This document shows, piece after piece, positions 24,037 through 32,548 of a stretch of DNA of 64,000 nucleotides (the first letter of the stretch is position 1; every line of letters begins with the position of its first letter). The notes beneath the pieces were generated by a model. That model made no database searches and was not told the origin of the DNA. It saw nothing but the letters and a program-made list of their open reading frames with translations. A program made the translations under genes and the position numbers. Source of the DNA: Pseudomonadota bacterium (lineage in GTDB: Bacteria > Pseudomonadota > Alphaproteobacteria > Sphingomonadales > Sphingomonadaceae); contig JAFEEX010000018.1 in NCBI GenBank assembly GCA_018240895.1, forward strand, positions 1 through 64,000, in the 5' to 3' direction.

Positions 24037-26145
24037 ATGCGTCTGAGGCTTCTGGCCGCCACTGCCCTGCTGGCGCTGGCATCGTGCAATAACAGCAAGA
24101 CCGCGTCGGCTCCGGCCACCAGCGGGGTGACCGACGCGATGATTGCCAATGCGGCTGAGGGCGAGTGGCTCAGCTATGGGCGTGACTATGCCGAACAGCG
24201 CTTCTCAACGCTGAAGCAGGTCAATGACAGCAACGTCGGGCAACTCGGTCTGACCTGGTCCGCCGATCTCGATACCGCGCGCGGACAGGAAGCGACCCCG
24301 CTGATGCACGACGGGGTTCTCTACGTTTCTACCGCCTGGTCGCTGGTAAAGGCCTATGATGCCAAAACCGGCGCGCTGAAGTGGTCCTATGATCCCAAGG
24401 TGCCGCGCGAAAAGCTGGTTGATGTCTGCTGCGATGCAGTCAACCGCGGCGTCGCGCTGTACGGTGACAAGGTCTATGTCGCGACGCTGGACGGGCGGCT
24501 GGTCGCGCTTGACCAGAAAAGCGGCAAGGCAGTGTGGGAAAAGCGCACCTTCCCCGCAGACAGCCACATGGCCATCACCGGCGCGCCGCGCATCGTCAAG
24601 GGCAAGGTGCTGATCGGTTCAGCCGGTTCGGAATATTTCAGTCGCGGCTACCTTGCCGCGTTCGACGCGCAGACCGGCAACGAGCTGTGGCGCTTCTTCA
24701 CCGTGCCCGGCGATCCGTCCAAACCGCAGGAGGGCAAGCATCTTGACGCCGCGGTCAAGACCTGGAGCGGTGATTTCTGGAAACTGGGCGGCGGCGGCAA
24801 CGTCTGGGATTCGATCACTTATGATCCGGTCACCAACCTGGTCTATTTCGGCACCGCCAATGCCGAGCCGTGGAACCCGGCGCACCGCAATACCAAGGGC
24901 GAGGGCGACAGCCTCTACACCGCATCGATCGTCGCGGTGAACGCCGACACCGGCGAATATGCCTGGCACTTCCAGGAAACGCCCGAAGACCGCTGGGACT
25001 TCGATTCGGCCCAGCAGATCACCGTGGCAGACCTGACCATCGGCGGGCAGAAGCAGCACGTTGTCATGCACGCGCCCAAGAACGGGTTCTTCTATCTGCT
25101 TGATGCCAAGACCGGCAAGTTCATCTCTGCCAAGCCCTTTGTCGAGCCGATCAACTGGGCCAGCGGGATTGACCCGGTCACCGGCCGGCCCAACGTTAAC
25201 CCCGACGCGCGTTATGAGGTTACCGGCAAGCCCTTTGTCGGGATGCCGGGTGCGATCGGCGCGCACAGCTGGACCCCGATGAGTTATTCGCCGCTGACGG
25301 GGCTGGTCTATATCCCGACCAACAACACCCCGCAGCTTTATGCCCCCGATCCGGACTGGAAACCGGGGACCACCGGATTCCAGCTGGGCATCGATTCGAC
25401 GCTGGGCAATGTTCCCGCCGACAAGAAAGTGCGCCAGGCAACCCGCGCGGCGATGACCGGGGCGCTGGTCGCCTTCGATCCGGTCGCCGGCAAGGTAAAG
25501 TGGAAGGTGCCCTATCCGATGCCGACCAACGGCGGCACGCTTGCCACTGCCGGCAACCTGGTGTTCCAGGGTACCGCAACGGGTGAATTCAACGCCTATT
25601 CCGCCGATGCCGGCAAAAAGCTGTGGGGCTTTGCCACCCAGTCGGGCGTGCTGGCCGCACCGATGACCTATTCAATCGACGGCGAGCAATATGTCGCGGT
25701 GATGGTCGGCTGGGGCGGGGTTTGGGACGTGTCGGGGGGCAGCGGGGTAAGTTCAAAGATCACCCCCAACATCTCGCGCCTGCTGGTCTTCAAGTTGGGC
25801 GGCAAGGGCACGCTTGCTGCGGCACCGCCCAGCGCCAAGCGCGTGCTTGATCCCCCACCGGTCAGCGGAACCCCCGAACAACTGGCGTTGGGCGCCAAGC
25901 TTTATTCCAATTCCTGCTCGGTCTGCCACGGCAACGCGGCAATCGCCGGATCGCTCAACCCGGACCTGCGCCATTCGGTGGCGCTGGGCAATCCCAAGCT
26001 GTGGCAGCAGATCGTCCACGACGGCATCCTGAAGGACAACGGCATGGTCGCATGGAAGGACCAGTTCAGTCCCGACCAGATCGAGGCGATCCGGTTCTAC
26101 GTGGTCAAGCGCGCCAATGAGGACAAGGCGCTGGGCGATCATTGA
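24037..26145 (+). CDS. PQQ-dependent quinohemoprotein alcohol dehydrogenase, lipoprotein
   Basis: A 702-residue type II or type III alcohol dehydrogenase: PQQ beta-propeller followed by a c-type cytochrome domain. The N terminus is a lipoprotein signal ending LLALASC (lipidated Cys17). The vicinal disulfide DVCCDAVNRG at Cys131-132 sits over PQQ as in quinoprotein dehydrogenases. WDFDSAQQITVADL supplies Ca/PQQ-binding Asp. The haem motif CSVCHG lies at 627-632. Electrons would go from alcohol through PQQ and haem to the respiratory chain. Being lipid-anchored rather than soluble is notable. No PQQ biosynthesis genes lie in the window. Substrate range is not predictable. Confidence 0.9.
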   Translation: MRLRLLAATALLALASCNNSKTASAPATSGVTDAMIANAAEGEWLSYGRDYAEQRFSTLKQVNDSNVGQLGLTWSADLDTARGQEATPLMHDGVLYVSTAWSLVKAYDAKTGALKWSYDPKVPREKLVDVCCDAVNRGVALYGDKVYVATLDGRLVALDQKSGKAVWEKRTFPADSHMAITGAPRIVKGKVLIGSAGSEYFSRGYLAAFDAQTGNELWRFFTVPGDPSKPQEGKHLDAAVKTWSGDFWKLGGGGNVWDSITYDPVTNLVYFGTANAEPWNPAHRNTKGEGDSLYTASIVAVNADTGEYAWHFQETPEDRWDFDSAQQITVADLTIGGQKQHVVMHAPKNGFFYLLDAKTGKFISAKPFVEPINWASGIDPVTGRPNVNPDARYEVTGKPFVGMPGAIGAHSWTPMSYSPLTGLVYIPTNNTPQLYAPDPDWKPGTTGFQLGIDSTLGNVPADKKVRQATRAAMTGALVAFDPVAGKVKWKVPYPMPTNGGTLATAGNLVFQGTATGEFNAYSADAGKKLWGFATQSGVLAAPMTYSIDGEQYVAVMVGWGGVWDVSGGSGVSSKITPNISRLLVFKLGGKGTLAAAPPSAKRVLDPPPVSGTPEQLALGAKLYSNSCSVCHGNAAIAGSLNPDLRHSVALGNPKLWQQIVHDGILKDNGMVAWKDQFSPDQIEAIRFYVVKRANEDKALGDH

Positions 26146-26217
26146 GTTTCATCAAGGTTCATTGACATGAACCTGTCCAGGCCAGTCGCACTCTGTGCGA
26201 CTTCGTGTCACAACTGA

Positions 26218-26242
26218 CGGCGGCGCGGAAAACGCGCCGCCG
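26218..26242. terminator. 10-bp GC hairpin between convergent genes
   Basis: CGGCGGCGCG at 26218-26227 pairs exactly with CGCGCCGCCG at 26233-26242 around a GAAAA loop. It lies 72 nt after the stop of the quinohemoprotein gene and 3 nt from the stop of the convergent sugar-permease gene, so it can end both transcripts. No clear T-tract follows on either strand. Confidence 0.6.
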
Positions 26243-26244
26243 GT

Positions 26245-27507
26245 TCAGGCCATTGACTGTTCTGCTTCCCTCGCGGAACGCAGCGCGAAACAGGTTATGA
26301 CCAGATAGGCCGCCGCCGGCACGGCGAAGGCCAGCGCCAGATTGGCGGTATCGGCAATCCGCCCGACCAGAAACGGCAGCGCCGCCCCGCCGGCGATTGC
26401 CAGGCACAGCAGGCCGGATGTTGCGCTTTGCGATGCGCCTGATCGCTCAAGCGTCAGCGTGAAGATCGTCGGGAACATGATCGAATTGAACAGCCCCACA
26501 GCCAACGCGGCATAGCCTGAAACCGCGCCGGCATCGGCCAGCGCCAGGGCGCACAGCGAGGCCGCCACTGCGGCGCAAAACCCCAGCAGGCGCGCCGCGG
26601 GAACGCGGGTGAGCAGGACAGATCCCACCACCCGGCCAGCCAGCGCCCCTCCCCAATAGAGATTGGCCAGATACCGTGCGCCCTTCTCCAGCGGCAGGCC
26701 CAGCACGCTGTCCTGATGCAGGAAGTTGATCATTATGCTGCCGATCGAAACCTCCGCCCCGACATAAAGCCCGATGGCGACTGCACCGAAAATCGCCCAG
26801 CGAGAGCGCAGGGCATCAAGCACCGATGCCTGCCGCCCAGGGTCCGCCGCCACCACGCTGGCGGCAATGATCCGCCGCCGCTGGCTCCACAGAAAAGCCA
26901 TCAGCACCGCCAGCACCACGGCAATCAGGGTGAAGGCATGGCCAACCGCCTGAAGCACCGCGGCGCGCTGCTCCGGTCCGCTGACCTGCCCCTGCCCGGC
27001 GCGCATGACCTGTTCGCCCAGCATGACTGACGCGCCGAAGTTGACCCCGACCACCACCCCCAGCGAGTTGAACGCTTGGGCCAGATTGAGCCGGAAATGG
27101 CTGGTGCGCGGCGGCCCCAGTGCAGCGGCCAGCGGGTTGGCGGAAACCTGCAGCGTGGTAATCCCCATCGCCAGAACGAACAGCGCCGCAAGAATTGCCG
27201 CGAAACTGTCAAACCTGAGGGACAGGCGCACCGCGACGCAGCCCGTCAGCATGATTCCAAGCGCGATGACCAGGGTGCTGAACGCGCCCAGCCGGTTGCC
27301 CAGCGATGCCGCCGGCAGTGAGACCAGCCCATAGGCCAGAAAGCTGATCAGCTGGACCGCAAGCGCCTCTGTATAATTGAGCTGAAATGCCGCGCGCACC
27401 GCAACGATCAGCGGATCGTTGTTTGATGCGATGAACCCCCAGGCGAAAAACACCGTGGTCACTGCGACGAAGGCACCCGATATGCCCAGCCCGCGCAATC
27501 GGTCCAT
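26245..27507 (-). CDS. sugar:proton symporter, FucP/GluP family MFS
   Basis: An inner-membrane permease of 420 residues with about 12 hydrophobic helices. VTTVFFAWGFIASNNDPLI near the N terminus is the FHS-family opening, with Asn and Asp in the sugar path. GLVSLPAASLGNR and FNSLGVVVGVNFGASVML follow; these are FucP/GluP blocks. Relatives move L-fucose, glucose or galactose with H+. As last gene of locus 1 it most likely takes in glucose or a glucoside product released by GH30 and GH3. Its ATG overlaps the GH30 stop by one base. Confidence 0.87.
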   Translation of the reverse strand: MDRLRGLGISGAFVAVTTVFFAWGFIASNNDPLIVAVRAAFQLNYTEALAVQLISFLAYGLVSLPAASLGNRLGAFSTLVIALGIMLTGCVAVRLSLRFDSFAAILAALFVLAMGITTLQVSANPLAAALGPPRTSHFRLNLAQAFNSLGVVVGVNFGASVMLGEQVMRAGQGQVSGPEQRAAVLQAVGHAFTLIAVVLAVLMAFLWSQRRRIIAASVVAADPGRQASVLDALRSRWAIFGAVAIGLYVGAEVSIGSIMINFLHQDSVLGLPLEKGARYLANLYWGGALAGRVVGSVLLTRVPAARLLGFCAAVAASLCALALADAGAVSGYAALAVGLFNSIMFPTIFTLTLERSGASQSATSGLLCLAIAGGAALPFLVGRIADTANLALAFAVPAAAYLVITCFALRSAREAEQSMA

Positions 27508-28949
27508 CAATGTAATGACGGCGCCCCCGCCCAGACGAAAGTGGCCACCTCCCCCGCGGGCAGGCTGGCGGTGAACTGACGCGTGCCATCACGAACGGTC
27601 ACATCGCGTGCGGCGGCGGCATTGTGGATCAGCAGCACCGTTCTTCCATCGGGATTGACGAAGGCGACATGGCGCAAATCACCATCGCCGCCATCGCCGC
27701 CATCGCTGGCCACGCGCCGTGCGCCGGGGCGCACGAACCGGCTCACCTGCCCCAGCACATAGTATTCGACGTTGCGGGTGATCGCCACGGTGCGACTGTC
27801 GATCGTAACCACCCCCCGGCAATCGCCGCAGCCGCCCTTGTGCGGGCCGTGGTTTTCATCAAGCGCAAGGTTCCACAGCAGGGTTCCGCGCGATCCGGCG
27901 CGGCTGGGGGCGATGATCAGGTTGTCAGTCATCCAGCCGAGCACTTCCCCCCAGTTGGGAGACCACTGGCCGCCCGAACATTCGGTAAAAAACACGTCCT
28001 TTTCGGGATGGGCAGCGCGCACCTGTTCCATCACCGCAGGATCGCCGGCATAGCAGTGCCAGGCAACCCCCGAAACATACCGCGCCGCATCCTGATCCGC
28101 CAGCACCGCAAGCGGGTCTTGCGGGCGGTCCCAGTTGTGGTCCCAGTCCAGCACCCCCACGGGTTGACGGCGGCGCGTCAGCAGCGGGCCAAGCGCCTGC
28201 TTGAGGAACCGCGCGCGCTCTTCCGGATCGAAACGCATTCCCGGGTAATCCGCCGGTTCAAAGTGCGGTTCGTTCTGAACGGTCAGATAGCGGATCGGCA
28301 GGCCCTGCGCGGCCATGGCATCAAGATAGCGATCGAAATAGCGGGCAAAGGCATCATAGCTTTCCGGCTTCAACCGCCCCTTGATCAGGCTGCCGCTGTC
28401 TTTCATCCATCCCGGCGCGCTCCATGGCGAAGCCATCAGCACCAGATCGGGATTGGCGGCCCTGGCGGCGCGCAGCATGGGGATCTGATGGCGCAGCGGC
28501 TGGGCCATGGTGAAATGGCGCAGGTCCGGATCAGCCTGCCCCGTTGGCATATCGTCAAGGCTGTAATGCTCGGCAGAAAAGTCCGAAGCGCCGATCGGCA
28601 CGCGCACAAAGGCTATGCCAAGGCCTTCGCGTCCGAACAGGTCGGCCAGCAAGGCCTGACGCTGCGCCGCTGGCAGACCCTGGATCAGCATGGCGGAAGC
28701 ATCGGTCATCGCCGCGCCGAACCCGACCATTGCCTGTTGCCGCCGCGCCGGGTCGACAGTCACCACGGTGCCGCTGGCCGGGCTTGCCGCAACAAGCGGG
28801 ATTGGGGAAAGCGGGGCCAGCTTGCGGGTGCCGTCAGCGCTGCTTGCCCAGCCCGATACGGCGGCGCTGCGCGGTGCGCCGGTGGTGGCGCAGCCGGCCA
28901 GGGTCAGCAGCAACAGCGCGGTCAGCGCTCTCGCCAGAGCGTCGATCAT
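27507..28949 (-). CDS. GH30 family glycosidase, lipoprotein
   Basis: A 480-residue retaining beta-glycosidase. The N terminus is a lipoprotein signal ending TLAGC (Cys20), so it is anchored to a membrane facing the periplasm or the surface. The acid/base Glu227 lies in YLTVQNEPHF and the nucleophile Glu323 in VFFTECSGG; GFGAAMTDASA and ASPWSAPGWMKDSG are typical GH30 blocks. Members are glucosylceramidases, beta-1,6-glucanases or beta-xylosidases; the subfamily is not decided. ATG 28949 overlaps the end of the halogenase gene (ATGA). Together with GH3 it points to a beta-glucan or beta-glucoside. Confidence 0.9.
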   Translation of the reverse strand: MIDALARALTALLLLTLAGCATTGAPRSAAVSGWASSADGTRKLAPLSPIPLVAASPASGTVVTVDPARRQQAMVGFGAAMTDASAMLIQGLPAAQRQALLADLFGREGLGIAFVRVPIGASDFSAEHYSLDDMPTGQADPDLRHFTMAQPLRHQIPMLRAARAANPDLVLMASPWSAPGWMKDSGSLIKGRLKPESYDAFARYFDRYLDAMAAQGLPIRYLTVQNEPHFEPADYPGMRFDPEERARFLKQALGPLLTRRRQPVGVLDWDHNWDRPQDPLAVLADQDAARYVSGVAWHCYAGDPAVMEQVRAAHPEKDVFFTECSGGQWSPNWGEVLGWMTDNLIIAPSRAGSRGTLLWNLALDENHGPHKGGCGDCRGVVTIDSRTVAITRNVEYYVLGQVSRFVRPGARRVASDGGDGGDGDLRHVAFVNPDGRTVLLIHNAAAARDVTVRDGTRQFTASLPAGEVATFVWAGAPSLH

Positions 28950-30457
28950 GACTGGGCCATGCAGGTCTTGGCAATGAATTCGGCGTGGCTGGGCATGACC
29001 TTGACGCATTTGCCGATGACCGCGGCGATGTTGCCAAGGTATTGTTCAATCTGCACATCGCTTTTCAGCATGACTTGCGGATCATAGGACCGCGGGATCA
29101 GGCCCTGGCCCAGGAACACCTGGATCCAGCTTTCTTCCGCAAACAGTTCCTCATCCTCGCGGAAAATGCGGCCGCCCGCCATCCACAGGTCAATCTTGCG
29201 CTGCAACGTTTCGGGCAGTTCCATTGTCCGGCAATAGGTCCAGAACGGCGTGTCATCGCGCTGGGTCGCCTTGTAATGCAGGATGATGAAATCGCGAATT
29301 CGTTCATATTCGAAATCGCTCTGCCGGTTGAATTCGGCGATGGTGGCAGGATCGAAATCAAGATCGGGAAACAGCCGCACCAGCCGGATCAGGCCGGACT
29401 GGACAAGGTGCAGGCTGGTCGATTCCAGCGGCTCAAGAAAGCCGCCGGCCAGCCCAATCGCGATGCAATTGCGGTTCCACAACTTGCGGCGCTTGCCGGC
29501 CGTAAAGCGCAGGCGGTTGGGCTCTGCAAGCGGATCGCCATCAAGGTTTTCGCGCAGCACCCGCTCGGCAGCATCATCGTCAATGAAGCGGCTGCAATAG
29601 ACGTGGCCATTGCCGGTGCGGTGCTGCAGCGGAATACGCCATTGCCAGCCGGCATCATGCGCGGTTGACCGGGTATAGGGCGTAAAATCATCCGACCGCG
29701 CGCAAGGCATGGCCATCGCCCGGTCACAAGGCAGCCAGTGCGACCAATCTTCAAACCCGGTCCCCAACGCCCCTTCGATCAGCAGCGCCCGAAAGCCCGA
29801 GCAATCGATGAACAGGTCCGCCCCGATAACCTCGCCATCGGCCATGGTCACCGATTCGATGAAGCCGTCATTCCCGCGCAGCGTGACATCGGCCACCGTG
29901 CCTTCGCGCCGCTTGATCCCGCGGTCCTGGGCATAGCCTGACAGGAACCGCGCGAAGCTGGCGGCATCGAACTGAAAGGCGTGGGCGATCTGGCTCAGCG
30001 GGCTGTCACCCATGTTGGTCTGGGCGCGAACGAATTTGTTTTCCAGCGCTGCGGCGGTGTTGATCGAATAGGCGGCAAAATCCCCTGCCCGGCCCCGTTC
30101 ATGCGCGCGCAGCCAGTAATGGTGGCAGCGCAGCCATTCCCAGTCCTGGCCAATCACGCCAAAGCCGTGGATATAGCTTTCACCCTTGCGCAGCCAGTCA
30201 ACGAACTGGATCCCCAGCTTGAAGGTTGCCTGGGTGCGGGCCATGAACTCGTTCTCGTCCAGGCCAAGCAGCTCGTTGAATTTCTTGATCGCGGGTATCG
30301 TCGCCTCGCCCACGCCGATGGTGCCGATATCTGCGGATTCGATCAGGGTGATGTCGTACAGCCCCTGGAACAGCCGGCCCAGCAGCGCCGCGGCCATCCA
30401 CCCCGATGACCCACCGCCAACGATCACTATCCGTTTCAGGGGCCTCACCGCACTCAC
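28946..30457 (-). CDS. flavin-dependent halogenase (tryptophan halogenase family), copy 1
   Basis: A 503-residue FADH2-dependent halogenase. FAD binds at VIVGGGSSGW. The catalytic Lys80 is in ATFKLGIQFVDW, in the PrnA Lys79 position. The WxWxIP halogenase signature is at 271-276 (WQWRIP), and Glu345 in FLEPLESTS matches the PrnA active-site Glu. All key residues are thus kept. Its substrate is unlikely to be free tryptophan: there is no NRPS/PKS or pyrrolnitrin pathway nearby, and the gene lies between GH3 and GH30 in a sugar operon. Similar receptor-linked enzymes such as BrvH act on indole in vitro. The start is GTG 30457. Confidence 0.9.
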   Translation of the reverse strand: MSAVRPLKRIVIVGGGSSGWMAAALLGRLFQGLYDITLIESADIGTIGVGEATIPAIKKFNELLGLDENEFMARTQATFKLGIQFVDWLRKGESYIHGFGVIGQDWEWLRCHHYWLRAHERGRAGDFAAYSINTAAALENKFVRAQTNMGDSPLSQIAHAFQFDAASFARFLSGYAQDRGIKRREGTVADVTLRGNDGFIESVTMADGEVIGADLFIDCSGFRALLIEGALGTGFEDWSHWLPCDRAMAMPCARSDDFTPYTRSTAHDAGWQWRIPLQHRTGNGHVYCSRFIDDDAAERVLRENLDGDPLAEPNRLRFTAGKRRKLWNRNCIAIGLAGGFLEPLESTSLHLVQSGLIRLVRLFPDLDFDPATIAEFNRQSDFEYERIRDFIILHYKATQRDDTPFWTYCRTMELPETLQRKIDLWMAGGRIFREDEELFAEESWIQVFLGQGLIPRSYDPQVMLKSDVQIEQYLGNIAAVIGKCVKVMPSHAEFIAKTCMAQS

Positions 30458-30475
30458 GTAATCGCGCTTTCCATT

Positions 30476-32437
30476 TCAGGGACAGGTGGCAGGAATGGGC
30501 GTTTCCGTCAGCGTTCCGGTATGAACCGCGTGAGCATAGGTCAGCCCGAAACCGCGCGCAAACAGGCTTTCACCCGCCGGCTCACCACCGCTGGGGCAGG
30601 CGGTGGATGGCCAGGCGAAAGACAGCTTTGCGCTGAAATCGCGCTTGCCGGTTCCGGCCAGCAGATCGGCCAGCGCGCCAGCCTCGGTCCCCGGCAGGAA
30701 GGCCGCCACGAAGGCGTCAGACCGGTTGATCAGATCGGTGGCATAGGTCGTCCGCCCCGAATAGAGCACGCTGACCACCGGCACCCCCTTGCCCGATACC
30801 CGGCCAAGCAAGGCAAGCTGCTCAGGATACCGGCGCGATTGGGCCAGGGGTTCAGGCCAGCGCACATCGCCCTTCATTTCGGCGTGGGGCAGCTCGGCCA
30901 GAACCGCGATCACCACGTCGAACTTGCCCGGCGCAAAGGCGCTGCCATCGGGCGAATAGGTTACCGCGCCGGCGCCAAACGCGCGGCGGATACCGCCCAG
31001 CAGCGTTTCGCCGATCGGAAAATCGGCATTGTCCGTCTCGGTCCCCTGCCATGTTATAGACCAGCCGCCCGACTGCGCGGGGAAGCTGTCTGCCGCGTCA
31101 CCCACCACCAGTATCCGCTTGCCGGGTGCCAGCGGCAGCAGGCCATCGTTCTTGAGCAGGACCGCCGATTTGCGCACTGCCTCTTGCGCCAGCGGGCGAT
31201 CGACCAGCGCCGCGGCATCGCCGGTATAGCGGCCTGCGGCGATCGGCCGGTCAAACAGGCCCTGCCGGAACTTGACCCGCAGGATCCGCTTTACCGCATC
31301 GTCTATCCGCGCTTCGGATACCCGCCCCGCGCGCACGTCGGCCAGGGTATTGGTGATGAAGGTCTGCCATTTTTCAGGAACCATGAACACGTCGATCCCG
31401 GCATTGATTGCCGCCGGGCAATGATCGGTGGTGCAGCCATCAACCTGTTCGATCGCGTTCCAGTCAGACACCACCAGCCCGTCAAATTTGAGCCGGTCCT
31501 TCAGCACGCCGGTTACCAGCGCGCGGTTGCCGTGCATCTTCCCAAAGGGGTGCGTGCCGGCCATGGTCCATGAATTGTAGGAAATCATCACCGTCTGCAC
31601 CCCGGCGTCCAGCGCGGTGTAGTATCCCGCGCCATGCACGCGGGCGAAATCACCGGCAGAGGCGCGGGTTTCCCCCTGATCAATGCCGCGGAATGTTCCG
31701 CCATCGCCCGCGAAGTGCTTTACCGATGCCAGCACGTCTCCATCGCCCTTCAGCGTGCCCTGAAGCCCTTCGATCAGCGCCCGGCCATTGGCCGCCACCT
31801 GCGCCGGATCGCTGGAATAGCTTTCATAGGTGCGGCCCCAGCGCTGGTTCTGGACCACGGCCACGGTCGGCGCAAAGGCCCAGCCGATCCCGGTGGCGCG
31901 CACCGCCTTGGCCGTGGCCCGGCCAATGCGATAGACAAGCTGCGGATCATGCGCCGCGCCCAGCCCGATGTTGTGCGGATAAAGCGTTGCGCCAACCACG
32001 TTGTTGTTGCCGTGGACCGCATCGATCCCCCAGATCAGCGGGATCGGCTGTTTCGCGTCAGATTTTAGCGCGGCCTTGGCATAGGCATCCGCCAGCGCGG
32101 TCCAGTCGGCAAGCGGCGCGTGCTTGTTCATCGCCGGCCAGGCCCCGCCGCCGTTGAGTATGGTGCCGATGTGGTACTGGCGCACCTGATCCGGCGTTAT
32201 CGAGCGGATCTCCGCCTGGGTGATCTGCCCAACCTTTTGTTCCAGGGTCATACCCCGGACGATGGCGGCGATGCGCCGTTCGATCGCGGGATCCATCCGT
32301 GCAGCCTTGCGCGCGGGCCAGGCGGCAATCGCCTCGCGCTCTGGCGCGGTCCATTGCGGGGCCGCGGGCCTTGCCGCAGCAATTGTGGGAAATGCGGAAC
32401 TGGCCAGCGCCAGCGACAGGACATAGCGGGATTTCAC
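30476..32437 (-). CDS. GH3 family exported beta-glucosidase/glucan glucohydrolase
   Basis: A 653-residue two-domain GH3 enzyme. The GTG at 32437 has GGAG seven bases upstream and begins a signal peptide, VLSLALASSAFPTIAAA. In the first domain lie WGIDAVHGNNNV, the K240-H241 pair in SVKHFAGDGGT and the nucleophile Asp325 in LVVSDWNAIEQV. The second domain holds the general acid/base and the KNDGLLPLAPGKRILVVGDAAD block. The layout matches barley ExoI-type beta-D-glucan exohydrolases. It would remove glucose from beta-glucan or cello-/laminari-oligosaccharides in the periplasm. It follows the receptor by a 111-nt gap that holds a hairpin. Confidence 0.9.
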   Translation of the reverse strand: MKSRYVLSLALASSAFPTIAAARPAAPQWTAPEREAIAAWPARKAARMDPAIERRIAAIVRGMTLEQKVGQITQAEIRSITPDQVRQYHIGTILNGGGAWPAMNKHAPLADWTALADAYAKAALKSDAKQPIPLIWGIDAVHGNNNVVGATLYPHNIGLGAAHDPQLVYRIGRATAKAVRATGIGWAFAPTVAVVQNQRWGRTYESYSSDPAQVAANGRALIEGLQGTLKGDGDVLASVKHFAGDGGTFRGIDQGETRASAGDFARVHGAGYYTALDAGVQTVMISYNSWTMAGTHPFGKMHGNRALVTGVLKDRLKFDGLVVSDWNAIEQVDGCTTDHCPAAINAGIDVFMVPEKWQTFITNTLADVRAGRVSEARIDDAVKRILRVKFRQGLFDRPIAAGRYTGDAAALVDRPLAQEAVRKSAVLLKNDGLLPLAPGKRILVVGDAADSFPAQSGGWSITWQGTETDNADFPIGETLLGGIRRAFGAGAVTYSPDGSAFAPGKFDVVIAVLAELPHAEMKGDVRWPEPLAQSRRYPEQLALLGRVSGKGVPVVSVLYSGRTTYATDLINRSDAFVAAFLPGTEAGALADLLAGTGKRDFSAKLSFAWPSTACPSGGEPAGESLFARGFGLTYAHAVHTGTLTETPIPATCP

Positions 32438-32493
32438 AAACTTACTCCGCCCAATTGCGCCGTTTGGGACAGGGCCACACCGCAAGGCCGATG

Positions 32494-32521
32494 CGCCCGG
32501 ACGAAATCATTCATCCGGGCG
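32494..32521 (-). promoter_or_regulatory. hairpin after TonB receptor 1, possible attenuator or processing site
   Basis: CGCCCGGA at 32494-32501 is the exact reverse complement of TCCGGGCG at 32514-32521, with a 12-nt loop. A smaller 5-bp repeat, CCGAT/ATCGG, lies at 32529-32547. It sits between the end of the TonB-receptor gene and the GH3 start in the same operon. Such hairpins after receptor genes can cut or slow transcription, so the receptor exceeds the enzymes. No T-tract is seen. A matching hairpin occurs after receptor 2 at 47210. Confidence 0.45.
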
Positions 32522-32548
32522 ATCAGCACCGATGGCGACCCGATCGGC

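Noticed and set aside
27624..29087. 487-residue plus-strand open frame opposite GH30
   Set aside because: GH30 has catalytic motifs and operon overlaps, while the opposite frame shows none. It is a GC-rich shadow.
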